DNA of 64,000 bases from Phycisphaerae bacterium (GCA_012744475.1 JAAYBV010000100.1:1-64000); one strand, 5' to 3'. Numbered from the stretch's first letter, positions 52,718-62,018 are shown. The notes: a model not told the origin generated them from the letters alone. Numbers and translations are program-made.

Positions 52718-53157
52718 CCGTCCTCTACGACTGGATCGATACACAGCTTCAGCAGGACCGCGAACTGGTGGGAGAGTGTGCCGCCTGCGGGGCCTGCTGC
52801 GACTTCGTGAGTTACGACCACCTGCTTTTCGTGACGCCGCCCGAGCTGATCTATCTCGCAGCCAAGCTGAATGCCTCGAGTCTCAGGCAGATGACCGGCG
52901 AACGATGCCCCTACCAGGAGGAGGAACGATGCGCGATTCACCGGCATCGGTTCACCGGCTGTCGCATCTTCTGCTGCGACGGCGATCGGGACTTCCAGGC
53001 GGAACTGACGGAAACCGTCCTGAGAAAGCTCAAGAGCATCTGCCAGCGCTATCAGATCGCCTATCAGTACGCCGATCTGGGAACGGCCCTGGCGACGTTC
53101 TCTACCGGTATTTGTCAATCGGCTGCGGGACCTTGTCCTGAGGATCGTAGAGATTGA
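52672..53157 (+). CDS. YkgJ-family cysteine-cluster protein, second copy
   Basis: The 161-residue protein starts at ATG 52672, overlapping the first copy by 46 bases. The cluster ECAACGACCDFVSYDHLLFVT and then RCAIHRHRFTGCRIFCCDGD follow the YkgJ layout. The 3' end overlaps the convergent ftsQ stop by 56 bases. The pair may act as a heterodimer; this is inference. Confidence 0.75.
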   Translation: MVGESERHRRVVAEVAVLYDWIDTQLQQDRELVGECAACGACCDFVSYDHLLFVTPPELIYLAAKLNASSLRQMTGERCPYQEEERCAIHRHRFTGCRIFCCDGDRDFQAELTETVLRKLKSICQRYQIAYQYADLGTALATFSTGICQSAAGPCPEDRRD

Positions 53158-54031
53158 TGTACTTGACCCCGGCGCTGAGCGAGCCGGATTCCTTGTAGTA
53201 CGTGTACAGCTTGGCCAGCTTCTGCTCGTCTTTGGCCTCCAGGTGCTTGGCCCACTCTCCGATCTCGGCACCCCAGTAGATCAGCGTCCCGTCCTTGCTG
53301 TTGAGCACGATGTGCGGGTCGCGGTGGTTTCTCCGTCCCTTGTAGTTGGTCACATCGATGTTGGCGATCTGCTCCAGCAGCGGGCTCTTGGGCGTTACCT
53401 CGGCATCCATGCGATTCAGCAGGATGATGAGCTTGACCGCCGCCGCAAGATCATCCCGATCGAACAACGCTCCGGGCGAAGGGGGAAGCCCTTGGGAGAC
53501 GCCCTCGACCTTCACGATCGGCAGGTGCGCCATCGGCATGTAGTCCAGCACAACCAGGTCGGCGTCGACGTAGAACTTCGACGGACCTCGTTCGATCAAC
53601 GCCACCGGCTTGCGCCAGCGGGCCTGGACGCATACGGAATCATACGTAACGTGAACGCTGACATCGTCCAGCCAGGACATTTGGGCGAGATTGCGGGCGA
53701 CCACCTCGGCGGTCTCCTCCTGCACCGGAAATCGATCCCCTCCGGCGGCGGCCACGACCCTGGCCTTCAGGTCCCAGTTGGCCCACGCCGGCACACCGAC
53801 GAGCACCAGACGCCCTTCCTCCGTCGGCCTGGCCGCGCCGACGTAACCCTCGGCATAGCGAAGAAATGCGCCCGCGGCCACCAGAACGAACATCACCGCC
53901 GCCACCTTCACGGCGGTCGTCAGCGTCTGTTTCCGGGCTTGTGCCTCTCTCTTGGTCCGCGTCCCCCACCAGGAGGAAAATCGCTCCGAAAGACTGATTC
54001 TCTGCTTCTTTCTGGCCACTGATCGCCTCAA
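53102..54031 (-). CDS. ftsQ: Cell division protein FtsQ-like (POTRA domain)
   Basis: The 309-residue protein starts at TTG 54031, with GAGG 7 bases upstream; GTG 54019 is equally plausible. A basic cytoplasmic segment precedes a membrane helix at about 40-58 (VKVAAVMFVLVAAGAFLRYA). A POTRA-like domain then has EETAEVVARNLAQMSWLDDVSVHVTYDSVCVQARWRKPVALIE. The C-terminal beta domain ends with INLYDPQDKVPQPIDKYR. Position after ddl matches FtsQ in dcw clusters. ftsA and ftsZ, normally next, are absent here. Confidence 0.8.
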   Translation of the reverse strand: MRRSVARKKQRISLSERFSSWWGTRTKREAQARKQTLTTAVKVAAVMFVLVAAGAFLRYAEGYVGAARPTEEGRLVLVGVPAWANWDLKARVVAAAGGDRFPVQEETAEVVARNLAQMSWLDDVSVHVTYDSVCVQARWRKPVALIERGPSKFYVDADLVVLDYMPMAHLPIVKVEGVSQGLPPSPGALFDRDDLAAAVKLIILLNRMDAEVTPKSPLLEQIANIDVTNYKGRRNHRDPHIVLNSKDGTLIYWGAEIGEWAKHLEAKDEQKLAKLYTYYKESGSLSAGVKYINLYDPQDKVPQPIDKYR

Positions 54032-54075
54032 TCACTGCCTCATTTGTGTCGTTCCAGACGCATCCGCCCTGAATC

Positions 54076-55035
54076 TCAGAAACAGACACTATCAGAATCG
54101 ACCGTTCGGACGTTTTGCTGCACTGGTTTTCGGTAAAAACTCGTCTGGACGATACGCACGCACAACTGGCTCATCGACAGGCCGGCCCGGGCGGCGGCCT
54201 TTGGCAGCAGCGAATGCGTGGTGAAGCCGGGGATCGTGTTGATCTCCAGCGCATAGGGCACCCCATCGTCGCTCAAGATGAAATCGACTCGGGCGAAATC
54301 CCGGCAGCCGAGCGCATCGAAACAGGCGCTGGCATCGCGGCTGATGCGTGCCCTGACCTGGGCATCTGCCACCGTATCGAACAAGTATTCGGTCCGGTCA
54401 TCCACGTACTTGGCGTGGTAGTCGTAGAACCCCGTTTTGCTTCGAATCTCGATAATCGGCAGGGTCTCGTGTCCCAGCACCCCCACCGTGATCTCACGAC
54501 CGCGAACGAACGGCTCGATCATGCAGTCGCCGAACTCCTCGCACACCTTCAAGGCACAGGCGGCCACCGTGGGCAGACCATCCACCACGTAGACCCCCAC
54601 GCTGCTGCCCTGCCGGACCGGCTTGACGACGAAACGCTCGCCCAGACCAGCGAGTTGCGCCTCGATGTCGCCACGCGGCATCCCCCGGCTGACCTCAATC
54701 GTGGGCGCCACGGCCACACCGGCCGCAGCAAATCGATTCTTGCTCACGATCTTGTCAAACGCCATCCGGCTGGCTTCCGGGCCGCAGCCCGTGTAGACCA
54801 AGCCCCGGTCCTCCAGAATCTGCTGAAGCTGACCGTCTTCGCCGAACTGGCCGTGCAGGGCCACGAAAAACACGTCGATATCGGACCTGTCGAGCACGCT
54901 CATGTCATCGGGCGTGATATCCGAGGCAACGACTTCCATTCCACCTTCGCGAAGTGCCTCGGCAATACACCGGCCGCTCTGAAGGCTCACCTCGCGCTCA
55001 CGACCGACTCCTCCCTGCAGAACCACCACCTTCAT
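54076..55035 (-). CDS. ddl: D-alanine--D-alanine ligase
   Basis: The 319-residue protein starts at ATG 55035 with GAGGA upstream; the longer frame is rejected. ATP-grasp motifs are present: GGVGREREVSLQSG, FVALHGQFGEDGQLQQILE, YTGCGPEASRMAFDKIVSKNRF, FVVKPVRQGSSVGVYVV, and the metal site ARVDFILSDDGVPYALEINTIPGFT. It makes the D-Ala-D-Ala end of peptidoglycan precursors in the cytoplasm. It lies between murB and ftsQ. Confidence 0.95.
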   Translation of the reverse strand: MKVVVLQGGVGREREVSLQSGRCIAEALREGGMEVVASDITPDDMSVLDRSDIDVFFVALHGQFGEDGQLQQILEDRGLVYTGCGPEASRMAFDKIVSKNRFAAAGVAVAPTIEVSRGMPRGDIEAQLAGLGERFVVKPVRQGSSVGVYVVDGLPTVAACALKVCEEFGDCMIEPFVRGREITVGVLGHETLPIIEIRSKTGFYDYHAKYVDDRTEYLFDTVADAQVRARISRDASACFDALGCRDFARVDFILSDDGVPYALEINTIPGFTTHSLLPKAAARAGLSMSQLCVRIVQTSFYRKPVQQNVRTVDSDSVCF

Positions 55036-55126
55036 GGAATCCTCGACTTTCGCTGCATGAGACGACTTGACCGACCGGCCCACGCCCATCCGGCCGACGC
55101 GTCCGAAGAACAGACGCACCGCCGTT

Positions 55127-56008
55127 CTACTTCCAAATCTCGATCTCGGGCTGCAATTCAACGCCGGCGTGCTCGCGGACCCGCTTGCGGACCGATTCGA
55201 TGAGCCGCATGACGTCCCGGCTCGTGCAACCCTCGTTGGCCACGATGAAATTCGCGTGTTTTTCGCTGACCACCGCCCCTCCGATCTGGAGCCCTTTGAG
55301 ACCCGCGCGGTCGATCAGCGCTCCGGCCGATGCTTCGGGCGGGTTCTTGAAGACACACCCGCAGTTCCTCGTGTTGAGCGGCTGGTTGTTCTTCTTGTAG
55401 ATCCAGTTCTCCTTCAGCGTCCGCATGATCTGTTTCGGATCGCCCGGACTGAGCGTCAGTGTCGCATTCAAGATGAACGGAGCCCGGATGTTGACGCAAC
55501 GGTAATCGAAGATCAGCTCCGGCCTGCTCTTCTCGAAGATGGTCCCCTGGCCGTCCATCAACGTCACCGAATCGACCACCGAACCGATGTCACCGAATCG
55601 CCCTCCCGCGTTCATCTTCACGGCGCCGCCGATGGACCCGGGGATGCCCGTCAGGATCTCCAGACCCGCGAGCCCCTTCTCGACGCAGTCCAGCACAAGC
55701 TTGCTCAACTCGGCTCCTGCCCAGGCGGTGATCTGCGCCCCATCGAACTGGACCGCGCTGAACACCGGCCCTTCCAGCTTGACGACGGCCCCTCGGACCC
55801 CTTCATCGCTGACCAGCAAGTTCGATCCGAGTCCCATCACGTGGATGCGGATATGGTTGTCGTTGCACCGCTTGACCACGTCCTGCAACTGCTCGACCGT
55901 CTGCGGCCGAATGAAGTAGTCGGCCGGACCGCCCAACCGATACCACGTGTGCGGCGCCATCGCATGGTTGGGCTCAACGATTTCCGCCAAGTCGCCGAAT
56001 ATATTCAT
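55127..56008 (-). CDS. murB: UDP-N-acetylenolpyruvoylglucosamine reductase MurB
   Basis: The 293-residue protein starts at ATG 56008 with AAGGTGG upstream, overlapping the murC 3' end by 35 bases. FAD-binding and active-site motifs are YRLGGPADYF, GLGSNLLVSDEGVRGAVV, GIPGSIGGAVKMNAGG, and NCGCVFKNP. In the last motif the usual proton-donor serine is a cysteine, a conservative change. It belongs to the short type of MurB. Confidence 0.94.
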   Translation of the reverse strand: MNIFGDLAEIVEPNHAMAPHTWYRLGGPADYFIRPQTVEQLQDVVKRCNDNHIRIHVMGLGSNLLVSDEGVRGAVVKLEGPVFSAVQFDGAQITAWAGAELSKLVLDCVEKGLAGLEILTGIPGSIGGAVKMNAGGRFGDIGSVVDSVTLMDGQGTIFEKSRPELIFDYRCVNIRAPFILNATLTLSPGDPKQIMRTLKENWIYKKNNQPLNTRNCGCVFKNPPEASAGALIDRAGLKGLQIGGAVVSEKHANFIVANEGCTSRDVMRLIESVRKRVREHAGVELQPEIEIWK

Positions 56009-57446
56009 CTGCCACCTTCCACACATCGCCGGCGCCCATGGTGACCAGCAGATCGCCGGCGCCGAGTTCTCTTTCCAGGTAATCACACACCGCGTCGAAG
56101 GCTCCGATGTATTCGGCATCGGCTCCAGCGGCGCGAATTCGGTCCGCCAGGATCTTGGCATTCACTTCGCTGCGGCTGATGTCCGTGTCCCGAACGAAAT
56201 AGATCTCGGGAATGATCGCCTTGTCGGCCTGGGCAAAACTGGCCGCAAACGCATCCAGGAAGAATCGCGTGCGGCTGTATTGGTGCGCCTGATAGACGCA
56301 CCAGAGCCGCCGGGGGTGGTACTTCTGGCGAATGGCCTTCAGGCTGGCCCGGATTTCCGTCGGGTGATGGGCGTAGTCGTCGAGAACGGTCACCCCGTTG
56401 ACCTGTCCTTTGAACATCAGACGCCGATCCACTCCGGTGAACCGATCCAGCACGCCGAGAATCGCATCCGGTTCCACGCCGATACTTACGGCGACCGCAA
56501 TGACCGCAAGGGAGTTGAGGATGTTGTGTCGCCCCGGAAGGGACAGCTTCGTAGCCCCCAGTCGACGGCCTTCTCGATAAACGTCAAAGCCGTACGAGCC
56601 CTGATCCGGCCGGACGTGGCGCGGATAGAAGCTGCACTTCGTGCCGAAACCGAACGTAACGATCCGCCGTTCGCCGCCCAGCCGGTCAAGGACGCTGGCC
56701 ACATTCGCATCCTGGCCGTTGGCCACGATGAATCCATCCGGCTTACAGCCCCTGGCAAACTGATAAAACGCCTCTACAATATCGGCCTCGTCGCGATAGC
56801 AGTCCAGGTGATCTGCCTCGATGTTCAGAATGCACGCCACCTGTGGCTTGAGATTCAGAAAGCTCCGATCGTATTCGCAGGCTTCCGCGACGAAGAAACT
56901 GCTGTCGCCGCTGCCGGAGGAGGCCCCCAGTTGGCTGACCTCGGCGCCGACCACGAAGTTCGTATCCACCCCTGCCTGCTTGAGGCAGTAGGCCAGCCAT
57001 CCGCTCGTGGTGCTCTTGCCGTGCGTGCCGCTGACGGCAATGCTCTCGAAGTGGTTCATCAACTCGCCGAGCAGTTGGGCGTATTTGTACACGCGGCAGC
57101 CCTGCCGGCGCGCCTGCTGCAACTCCGGGTTGCTCTCCTGGATGGCCGCCGAGACGACCACCGCTTCCGTGTCGGGCCGGATGTGATCGCCGCTGTGGCC
57201 GACGCAGATGTCGGCCCCCAGACGCGCCAGACGCGACGTGACCGCTGTGGCCGACTGGTCCGATCCGCTGACGATCGCGTGCTTCTCGATGAGGAATTGC
57301 GCCAGGCCGCTCATGCCGACGCCGCCGGCTCCGATGAAATGAAACCGCGCACCCGCAATCTTCGGTCGATTCACGGCATTGACCACCTCATAACGATGGG
57401 CTGCCCTGACCCTGGCTGAATAGGCTCCGATTTCCGCTCGACTCAT
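55974..57446 (-). CDS. murC: UDP-N-acetylmuramate--L-alanine ligase MurC
   Basis: The 490-residue protein starts at ATG 57446 with AAGGG upstream. The Mur ligase signatures are FHFIGAGGVGMSGLAQFL, the ATP P-loop VSGTHGKSTTSGWLAYCL, the ADHLDCY segment (NIEADHLDCYRDEADIVEAF), DDYAHHPTEIRASLKAIR, and the C-terminal YQAHQYSRTRFF. It adds L-Ala to UDP-MurNAc. It starts the murC-murB-ddl-ftsQ operon, which reads toward ftsQ. Confidence 0.96.
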   Translation of the reverse strand: MSRAEIGAYSARVRAAHRYEVVNAVNRPKIAGARFHFIGAGGVGMSGLAQFLIEKHAIVSGSDQSATAVTSRLARLGADICVGHSGDHIRPDTEAVVVSAAIQESNPELQQARRQGCRVYKYAQLLGELMNHFESIAVSGTHGKSTTSGWLAYCLKQAGVDTNFVVGAEVSQLGASSGSGDSSFFVAEACEYDRSFLNLKPQVACILNIEADHLDCYRDEADIVEAFYQFARGCKPDGFIVANGQDANVASVLDRLGGERRIVTFGFGTKCSFYPRHVRPDQGSYGFDVYREGRRLGATKLSLPGRHNILNSLAVIAVAVSIGVEPDAILGVLDRFTGVDRRLMFKGQVNGVTVLDDYAHHPTEIRASLKAIRQKYHPRRLWCVYQAHQYSRTRFFLDAFAASFAQADKAIIPEIYFVRDTDISRSEVNAKILADRIRAAGADAEYIGAFDAVCDYLERELGAGDLLVTMGAGDVWKVADEYIRRLGGNR

Positions 57447-57778
57447 TGCATCCCTTCTTGTCGAACACCTTCCGTAGAAGCATCCGGGCAGTGTAGCAGA
57501 AACCCATCGTCAAAGAAAGCCAAATCATACTGGGATATCGGAAAAACAGGGCAAGTCGCACAGCTTCGTTGCGACGCCGCCAAGTTTCACTGCCTCCACA
57601 ACGCCAAGCACAAGCGCGCATCGCACATGCACTGACCGGGCCGGGAGGATTCGGGGAGGAATGCCGTCCTGGAATGACAACGTCCGAGAATACAGCGGGC
57701 CGGCGAGCAAACGTCGCTCGCCGCCGGTCGTGCGTCCCCGTCGCGACAGTCGAATGCCCTCGTCGATCGAATGGCCCG
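57447..57778. other. Gene-free interval upstream of murC
   Basis: There is no gene in 332 bases. A 7-bp hairpin at 57702-57722 (GGCGAGC with GCTCGCC) lies about 57 bases past the ACT-protein stop and may terminate it, though no U-tract follows. A TACACT hexamer on the minus strand near 57486-57491 is a possible murC -10. Confidence 0.45.
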
Positions 57779-58228
57779 TTACCCGCGGCCGGCAGCGGGA
57801 CGACGCGCACTAGTCTCTGCCCTGCTCTCCTTATTGTGGTCCTGGAGGAGCTTCATGGCCTTCTTGACATCGGAGACCTTCAGAACGCCGGTGGTTCGTC
57901 CGCCCTTGCCTCCGGCGGTGCAATAGGCATAGGAGATGTTGATGTGCCCTTTGGAGAGCTTCTCGGCCACGGTCGCCAACGCACCGGATTTGTTGGCCAA
58001 ATCGACACACAGCACATCCGTCTCGTTGTACGGCATGTTCAGCTTCGTCAGGACTTCTCTGGCAGCCTCCGGTTTCTCGAATACGACCCGCATGACGCCA
58101 TGCTCGGCCGAATCCATCATGGTGATTGCGGTGATGTTGATTCTTGCCCTGGCAAACTCCCCCAGAACTCGGGCCAGCACACCAGGCTTGTTGACCATGA
58201 AAACCGAAAACTGCGGTGCAGTGTACAT
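57779..58228 (-). CDS. Tandem ACT-domain protein
   Basis: The 149-residue protein has two ACT domains. The first is QFSVFMVNKPGVLARVLGEFARARINITAITMMDSAEHGVMRVVFE. The second is VLCVDLANKSGALATVAEKLSKGHINISYAYCTAGGKGGRTTGVLKV. Both keep the G-V/A-L-A ligand loop, so it probably binds amino acids as a small regulator. It has no enzyme domain attached. A charged tail follows. It is single, downstream of the S8 protease. Confidence 0.88.
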   Translation of the reverse strand: MYTAPQFSVFMVNKPGVLARVLGEFARARINITAITMMDSAEHGVMRVVFEKPEAAREVLTKLNMPYNETDVLCVDLANKSGALATVAEKLSKGHINISYAYCTAGGKGGRTTGVLKVSDVKKAMKLLQDHNKESRAETSARRPAAGRG

Positions 58229-58541
58229 CCTCTTCGCCTTTCAATGCGTTATTGCACCAGTCTTCTGTTTGTGCTGCGATACTCGCGGTCCGTCTCCGCC
58301 CATGCCGAAAGGAAACGGTTTCCTGGAAGTCATCCGCATTATGCACAGCCTCCACGTATCGTTCAACCCTACTGTTACGCAGACTGGATGTGCACGTTCG
58401 CTGGTTCGGCTGCGAATGCCTGTCCCACACATGCCACCTTCAAGGTGGCCAGACGGCCACGCAGAAAATGACAATCCGGACGCGTTGGCATCCGGATTGT
58501 GGTTTCAAACTGCCTGAGACTGTGTTTCCGCGCCTTTCCGT
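58229..58541. other. Gene-free interval with the S8 protease terminator
   Basis: There is no gene in 313 bases. It holds the terminator hairpin at 58472-58499 and the promoter/leader region of the ACT-protein gene, where no clear hexamers were found. Confidence 0.5.
58472..58499 (-). terminator. Rho-independent terminator of the S8 protease gene
   Basis: A perfect 9-bp stem (CAATCCGGA with TCCGGATTG, 10-base loop) lies about 43 bases past the protease stop. On the minus strand it runs into TCATTTTC. Confidence 0.6.
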
Positions 58542-61500
58542 CTACGGTTGATAGACGATCACCAGTTCGGCCGCCTTGGCGGGACTGCCTTCGTAGGCCC
58601 AGAACTTGCGGTCGCTGCCATCGTAATCACTGGCAACATAGGCAATTACGATCGCGTTGCCCGGCGACCACCCGGGTCGGTCGATCACTTCCTGGATCAA
58701 TGAGCCGATGTCGGGGCTCTCATACCATGCGTCGGCCTCCCACGCAGCGCCGTCCCAACTCCAATCCTGCGAGGCGGTGGTCATTGTCAGGGCGTTCGTA
58801 CGGTGCACACTGGTGAACGAACCAGGGTTATCCGCCGCTTCGGCGCGGAGCCCGGCCGTGACCTGGCCAGAAAGTCCGCTCGAATGGGCACAGATCCTCA
58901 ACGTCGCCCGAACGATCTGGCCGCCCTGAGGCACCTCGACGTTGCAGAAACGCATTCCTGCGGTGTACTGGCCCACCGCCAGCGTCTCGTCGCCGAGTTT
59001 CTGGTAGGTGCTCCACCTGCTGGAGTGCGCATCGTCCTCGCCGGCCGCCACCTTGCAGACTTGCTCCACCTCGCTCACAACCGAGATGCTCACCGTCGCC
59101 ACGTTCGACGGTCCGCCAAAGGGAGCGACGCCGCCATCGTCAGCACGGAACGTGAAGCTGTCGTCTCCGATCCAGCTTTCGTCGGGCCGATAGACCACCT
59201 GATTGCTCCCCTGGGCCAGCGCAGCCGGAACGGTCGTGATGGCCGAACCGCTGCCGGGGCGCTCCAGCTTGCCATGTCGGGGCAGGGACAGAATGCTGTA
59301 CGTCAGTTGCCCGGGCGGATTGGGCGCGCCGTCATCGACCGCCGCAAGCGTAATCGTCACGGGCGAGCCGGCGCCGGTGCTGACCGCCGTGTTCTGGGCC
59401 GTCGGCGGACCGACCTGTAGAGATTTCAGCGTGAATGTCCCGGAGCCGGAGATGCGTTTGACCACCACCAGGACGGACGTATCGGACTGCGGCGTATAAC
59501 TGACCGTCTCGGCGCCGCCCGCCTGAGCCGACGTGCTCGCCGCCAGAACGACGGGCGTTCCCGTGTCGCTGGGCGTCATGCTGTAAAGATACAGGTCGAA
59601 GTCGGCTGTGGCCGGATTGTCCAGCGACAGGTCGATGCCGGCGCCGGCGCTGAGATGAATCGTGCCGGCCCAGGCGCGACGATCCGTGGTGCCCCCGCCC
59701 AGCGCGACCGTAACGATCGATCCGGGGGTATAGACGGAACCGGCGGCCTCCACGGCCGCATCCACGTTGATCAGGCCGTATCCCTCGTATCGATCCTTTC
59801 CGGCCGGAAAGCCCTCAGCGCCAGGGGCATTGCGCTCCAGCGATGGATTGCGCTGGCCCCCCTGGCGGATGTCATTTGTCTCGGTCGCGGTGGCGCACAG
59901 CAGCATTTTCACCAGTCGCGGATGCCGGTTGGACGTGAAATCCCATGTGAGGCCCGTCCGCTCCAAGGCCTCGATGACGAGACCGGCGGCGCCGGCGACA
60001 AAGGGGCTCGCAAACGACGTCCCCACGCCGCTGGCGTAGTCGTTGGGCACCGTGTCCAGATGGCCCATCCCATCGCACGTGCCGCTGTCAACCGACATGA
60101 TGGCCGTGTAGTAGTAATCGCCTCCGGGCGCAATCAGGTCGGGCTTGAAGTCCTCCGACGCATACTCTCGGGGACTGATGTAGCCGTAGGTGGAATAGTC
60201 CGCCAGTCGATGCTCGTCGTTGGACGCCCCCACGGTAATGGCCAGAGCAGCCCGTGCCGGATCCGCCATCTTGCGGAAAAGCTCAATGGAATCGTCCGCA
60301 CTGTTCCCGGTGGCTGCGACCACGACCACGCCGCTGCGCGCGGCGGACGTGACCTTGTCGCGAAGAGACGCGTCCTCAAGGGGCAACCCCAGGCTGTCCG
60401 TCAGTCCGGCGCTGATGTTGATGACTTTGATCTTCTTGGAGACCCGCTGGGCCACCAAGGCGTCAATCCCCGTCCCAAATCCGTCCTGGTACGCCAGTCC
60501 GTCGCGGGTCGACACCTTGACGGCCGCGTAGTTGCAGCCGGGGGCGACGCCGCTGAATTTGTTGAACCCGTCGCCCACACCGGGATATGCCGCCACCGAC
60601 GTCGTGATGACCACGTTGTCGAGCGACAGGTCGTCGTAGTTGGCCAAGACGGGGGAATACACCTTCTGCGCGATCGCGTGAAACGTATTGCTCAGGGAGA
60701 TCCCGGAAAGCCCTTCTCGGCCGTCTCCGATCCATTCGAAGCCCTGCATCTCGCCATCGCCCCTGAGCCAGGACACGTGATCCAGCCATGCGACCGGACC
60801 GCTCCAGTATGCCCACGAGGTTACCGTAGCCATACCGTTAGGAAGGCAGACCGGGTCCACAATGTGAGCCCAGGACGGCCAGTCCTCCACGTAGGTGTAC
60901 CGCAGCTCCGAGGTGTCGGCGCCGGCGCTCTGGCCGGTCCCGACAGCAACACCGATGACGCGGCTGCCATGCCCGGAGTAGTCCACGGGGTTGGGCTCCT
61001 GCTCTCCACTGACATCGCTCCAATAGACGCTTCGTCCGGCCAGATCGGAATGCGACTTGTCGACGCCGGTGTCGATGAAGCCGATCGTGGTGTTCGTGTT
61101 GCCTTTGAATCCCTGCACGTGGCCGGCAAAGCCGCCCTTCCAGACGGGACGGACACGTCCAGTCTGTGACGCCAGGTCCATGTACAACTGGACTTCGCGA
61201 GCGGTGGGCGCCACCAGAACCAGCGATGGTCCCATAGCCACAGGCAGCGACTCGACCTTGCCCAGGGCGATTCGCCCGTTCCAGCCGTACGAAACAGCCT
61301 GGTAGATGTAGCTGATCTGGCCGCCCATCACCAGGAACGTGTCGATCTGCTCCTGGGTCACCGGCTCGTCAAACACCAGCTCGACGTCGACCATCTTTTC
61401 GCTCGCCAGCTCCCCGCCAAGTGATTTGGTTTCTGCATACAGCGACGAGGGCAGCGTTGCCAGCTCGAAACCGCTTTCCAGCTCATCGTCAATGCGATTG

Positions 61501-61712
61501 CCGTCAAGGTCGCTTTCGTAGGCCCCGCTGATCGTCGGCGGCACATCGGGCCAGGGCGGAGGCGTCAGGGACTGACCACTCGCCATCGGCGCCGCGGCTG
61601 CCAGAAACAGCACCACCGACAGCACGAGGGGCCAGGTCCGATAGGAACGATTCTTCCGCATCTGCAATGCGGCACCTCCGGAATGATTCTCGCATGACCT
61701 GTGCAGACTCAT
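58542..61712 (-). CDS. Secreted S8-family (subtilisin-like) serine protease
   Basis: The 1056-residue protein starts at ATG 61712, chosen because AAAGGAGGGAGT directly precedes it; ATG 61661 would give a shorter signal. A signal peptide ends at about residue 46 (VLSVVLFLAAAAPMASG). An EF-hand-like calcium motif follows (SDLDGNRIDDELE). The catalytic triad is D214 (FIDTGVDKSH), H248 (YSGHGSRV) and S566 (GVGTSFASPF). About 120 extra residues lie between the His region and the substrate-binding strands. C-terminal parts are a pre-peptidase-like domain, a cadherin/VCBS-like beta domain (TYSILSLPRHGKL, DDSFTFRADDGG) and a DNRLRE-like domain to the end. A paralog is encoded just upstream. Confidence 0.92.
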   Translation of the reverse strand: MSLHRSCENHSGGAALQMRKNRSYRTWPLVLSVVLFLAAAAPMASGQSLTPPPWPDVPPTISGAYESDLDGNRIDDELESGFELATLPSSLYAETKSLGGELASEKMVDVELVFDEPVTQEQIDTFLVMGGQISYIYQAVSYGWNGRIALGKVESLPVAMGPSLVLVAPTAREVQLYMDLASQTGRVRPVWKGGFAGHVQGFKGNTNTTIGFIDTGVDKSHSDLAGRSVYWSDVSGEQEPNPVDYSGHGSRVIGVAVGTGQSAGADTSELRYTYVEDWPSWAHIVDPVCLPNGMATVTSWAYWSGPVAWLDHVSWLRGDGEMQGFEWIGDGREGLSGISLSNTFHAIAQKVYSPVLANYDDLSLDNVVITTSVAAYPGVGDGFNKFSGVAPGCNYAAVKVSTRDGLAYQDGFGTGIDALVAQRVSKKIKVINISAGLTDSLGLPLEDASLRDKVTSAARSGVVVVAATGNSADDSIELFRKMADPARAALAITVGASNDEHRLADYSTYGYISPREYASEDFKPDLIAPGGDYYYTAIMSVDSGTCDGMGHLDTVPNDYASGVGTSFASPFVAGAAGLVIEALERTGLTWDFTSNRHPRLVKMLLCATATETNDIRQGGQRNPSLERNAPGAEGFPAGKDRYEGYGLINVDAAVEAAGSVYTPGSIVTVALGGGTTDRRAWAGTIHLSAGAGIDLSLDNPATADFDLYLYSMTPSDTGTPVVLAASTSAQAGGAETVSYTPQSDTSVLVVVKRISGSGTFTLKSLQVGPPTAQNTAVSTGAGSPVTITLAAVDDGAPNPPGQLTYSILSLPRHGKLERPGSGSAITTVPAALAQGSNQVVYRPDESWIGDDSFTFRADDGGVAPFGGPSNVATVSISVVSEVEQVCKVAAGEDDAHSSRWSTYQKLGDETLAVGQYTAGMRFCNVEVPQGGQIVRATLRICAHSSGLSGQVTAGLRAEAADNPGSFTSVHRTNALTMTTASQDWSWDGAAWEADAWYESPDIGSLIQEVIDRPGWSPGNAIVIAYVASDYDGSDRKFWAYEGSPAKAAELVIVYQP

Positions 61713-62018
61713 ACTCCCTCCTTTGCACTATGAAATGGGATAAATGCGAACCGGGCTTGGACCCGGGCCGTCTCCGAGAAAAGCGGTCTCCCCATCCGGA
61801 TTGTGGTGTCTTCGCCAGCCAAAAGGGCCTGTCTTCTCACTCTTCCTGTATCGCCAAGATCGTCCTGATACAAACCATCCGCCGTCGCCTCACCGAGTAT
61901 GATACCTTTTTCGACCCCTCCAGGTCAAGGCGAATTTCACCTGCGCAGGTGGGAAATCGCCCCCTCGATAAGGGGAGTTTCGTCCCGGCGCGCCGGGATG
62001 CTGCCACCGCCGCTCGGC
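61713..62018. other. Gene-free interval with three consecutive hairpins
   Basis: There is no gene in 306 bases. Hairpins lie at 61929-61962 (core CACCTGCGCAGGTG, extended by GGCGA/TCGCC arms), 61961-61975 (CCCCT with AGGGG) and 61983-61998 (TCCCGGCG with CGCCGGGA). They follow the stop of the right-hand protease gene on the minus strand and may terminate it. A CATCCGGATTGTGG word near 61794 repeats one near the terminator at 58488. Confidence 0.6.

Noticed and set aside
59655-61169. A 504-residue plus-strand open frame opposite the S8 protease
   Set aside because: It is antisense to a complete catalytic domain with a strong ribosome site.
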